Below, piece after piece: positions 62,567 through 64,000 of a stretch of 64,000 bases of DNA. The position numbers were made by a program, and so were the translations under genes. This DNA comes from Mesorhizobium sp. M7A.F.Ca.US.008.03.1.1 (GTDB lineage: Bacteria > Pseudomonadota > Alphaproteobacteria > Rhizobiales > Rhizobiaceae). The first letter of the stretch is position 1; each line of letters starts with the position of its first letter. The DNA is taken from the NCBI RefSeq assembly GCF_003997495.1, contig NZ_RZRU01000001.1, positions 558,001 through 622,000 of the forward strand. The letters run 5' to 3'. The notes beneath the pieces are model-generated. The model was not told the DNA's origin and searched no databases. It saw nothing but the letters and a program-made list of their open reading frames with translations.

Positions 62567-63516
62567 TGATCTGACCCCAGCCGGATGCGCGGATTGAGCA
62601 CGGAATAGAGGAAGTCGGCGACAAGGGTGGCCACGGCATAGACGATGCCGATGGTTAGAATGCCGGATTCCAGCATCGGGAAATCCTTGCCGCGCGCGGC
62701 GGTGAAGATCAGCGAGCCGATGCCTTGGTAGCGAAACAGCGTTTCGATGACGACCAAGCCGCCGATGAGATAGCCGGTCTGTGTCGCGATAACGGTGATG
62801 GTCGGCAGCAGCGCGTTGCGCAGCACATGCCGCCAGATCACCGTGCGCCAGGGCAGGCCCTTCAGCACGGCCGTTCGCGTGTAGTCGGAATCGAGCGCTT
62901 CGATCATGCCGGAGCGCGCCATGCGAGCGATATAGCCGAACAGCACCAGGAACAGCGGCAGTGAAGGCAGGATCAGGTAGTAGAGCTGCGTGAAGAAGCC
63001 GGCGTCGCGCGGCCATGCAGCCGATATAGGCAGCCAGCGCAGCCACACACCAAAGATCAGGATCAGGATGATGCCTGTGACGAACTCGGGCAGCACCGTC
63101 ACCGACAGACCGCCGAGGCTGATGATGCGGTCGAGCGGGCGGTTGAGATTGAGTGCGGCAACGACGCCTCCGAGAATGCCGATCGGCACCACCAGCACGA
63201 AGGCGACCGCCGCCAGCTTCATCGAATTGCCCAGCGCATCGATGACGAAGGGCGCGACCGGCGAGCGGAAGATGTAGGACGTGCCCATGTCGCCCTGGAC
63301 GAAGTTGGAGATCCAGTCCCAGTACTGGGTCAGCAGCGGGCGATCGACGCCGAGCGTGTGATTGAGCGCATCGACCGCGCGCTGGTCGGCGAACGGACCC
63401 AATATGGCGCGCCCGACATTGCCGGGCAGCACCTGGCCGCCCAGAAACACCATGATCGAGAGCAGGAACAGCGTCACCAGCGACAGCGAGACACGCCGGA
63501 CAAGGAAGGAGAGAAT
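62563..63516 (-). CDS. Oligopeptide-type ABC permease (DppB type) with unusual start
   Basis: From codon 63516 the protein is 317 residues and begins (M)LSFLVRRVSLSLVTLFLLSI, the normal DppB N-terminus. That codon is ATT, a rare start, but AAGGAG lies eight bases upstream. The first standard start, GTG at 63477, would fall inside the first helix and lack a good ribosome-binding site. Later segments LNHTLGVDRPLLTQYWDWIS and DYTRTAVLKGLPWRTVIWRH are typical. It overlaps dppC by four bases. Confidence 0.82.
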   Translation of the reverse strand: MLSFLVRRVSLSLVTLFLLSIMVFLGGQVLPGNVGRAILGPFADQRAVDALNHTLGVDRPLLTQYWDWISNFVQGDMGTSYIFRSPVAPFVIDALGNSMKLAAVAFVLVVPIGILGGVVAALNLNRPLDRIISLGGLSVTVLPEFVTGIILILIFGVWLRWLPISAAWPRDAGFFTQLYYLILPSLPLFLVLFGYIARMARSGMIEALDSDYTRTAVLKGLPWRTVIWRHVLRNALLPTITVIATQTGYLIGGLVVIETLFRYQGIGSLIFTAARGKDFPMLESGILTIGIVYAVATLVADFLYSVLNPRIRLGSDQ

Positions 63517-63587
63517 GGCTAGGACTCCTTGCGGAGCCAGCCCCCATGCGGGAGCTGGCTGTTAGAGGATTGGCTTTCTCTTTCCGT

Positions 63588-64000
63588 TCAGGCCTTCGAT
63601 GCCTTGTCGAGGAACAGCTGCGACATGGCGGTCGGCTGTACGCCGGCCACGCCCTTCGCCGTCGCCGTCAGATAGTCGTAGAAATAGCCGAAGATGACAG
63701 GCGTTTCCTCGAGCAGCAGCTTCTGGATCTTGCCGGCGTCGGCCTTCTGCGCCTCGAGGTCGAGGGCTGCGATGTAGCTGGTCGCCAGCGCGTCATAGTC
63801 CTTGTTCTTGAAATGCGCCGCATTCCAGGTGCCTTCGCTCTTCAGCGGCGCCGCGAGATAGACGTTCGGCACGCCGCGGTGGCCGTAGTCGGTGATGCCC
63901 ATCACCGAATCCAGCCAGTTCGATTTGCCGAACACCGCGTCTCCGTAATATCCGCTCTGGTCGAGGATGTTGAGATCGAGTTGGACACCGATCTCCTTGA
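63588..64000 (-). CDS. Oligopeptide-type ABC substrate-binding protein, C-terminal part
   Basis: Only the last 137 or so residues are in the window. They read KSNWLDSVMGITDYGHRGVP, NAAHFKNKDYDALATSYIAA and IQKLLLEETPVIFGYFYDYL, and align along their length with the end of the protein at 56960-58615. The gene leads the permease genes on the same strand and is the likely main binding protein of the system. Confidence 0.88.
   Translation of the reverse strand, partial: KEIGVQLDLNILDQSGYYGDAVFGKSNWLDSVMGITDYGHRGVPNVYLAAPLKSEGTWNAAHFKNKDYDALATSYIAALDLEAQKADAGKIQKLLLEETPVIFGYFYDYLTATAKGVAGVQPTAMSQLFLDKASKA

Noticed and set aside
61688..63547. 619-codon frame joining dppC with a long N-terminal extension
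   Set aside because: The extension lies in the wrong frame over dppB; the true dppC starts at 62566 with a normal N-terminus.

Overview
The window comes from a high-GC alphaproteobacterium, most likely a Mesorhizobium or a close relative in the Phyllobacteriaceae. The clues are a short second FtsZ without the usual C-terminal tail, a RibH2-type lumazine synthase, the style of the dispersed intergenic repeats, and the density of ABC transporters. No phage, insertion sequence, tRNA, rRNA or CRISPR array was seen.

The left part (1-25,900) is mixed metabolism. It holds a cut GntR regulator, ftsZ2, class II fructose-bisphosphate aldolase, a Gly/Asp-rich secreted protein, and ribH2 behind an FMN riboswitch. 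An MFS exporter is divergent from an Lrp regulator. A methylthioribose salvage pair (mtnK-mtnA) is divergent from a ribose-type ABC importer across a perfect 12-bp inverted repeat. Then come a frameshifted thioesterase-like gene and a DinJ/YafQ pair whose toxin is broken by an 11-bp tandem duplication. These are followed by a rhamnulose-1-phosphate aldolase/dehydrogenase with a SorC regulator, an acyl-CoA synthetase, a TetR-controlled RND efflux pair, and a MarR/cytochrome b561/monooxygenase divergon.

The centre (about 25,975-54,800) is a nearly complete methylated-amine catabolic island. TmoXVW would import trimethylamine N-oxide (TMAO), and Tmm would oxidise trimethylamine to TMAO. Tdm would split TMAO to dimethylamine and formaldehyde, and DmmABC (with DmmD) would demethylate dimethylamine to methylamine. 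GmaS, MgsABC and MgdABCD (the N-methylglutamate pathway) would turn methylamine into ammonium and a one-carbon unit. Two APC permeases, several unknown small membrane proteins and an XRE-cupin regulator lie among these genes. I see related AT-rich sites (consensus close to GAGTGAAATTTTTTTCATAA) in front of five of the transcription units and in front of the regulator, which suggests one regulon.

The right part (55,200-64,000) is a dipeptide/oligopeptide-type ABC system with a fused double ATPase, two permeases and two paralogous binding proteins. It is accompanied by a LysR regulator, a DUF427 protein and a short-chain dehydrogenase. The last gene is cut by the window edge.

All functions come from reading protein motifs and gene context. 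No database search was run.
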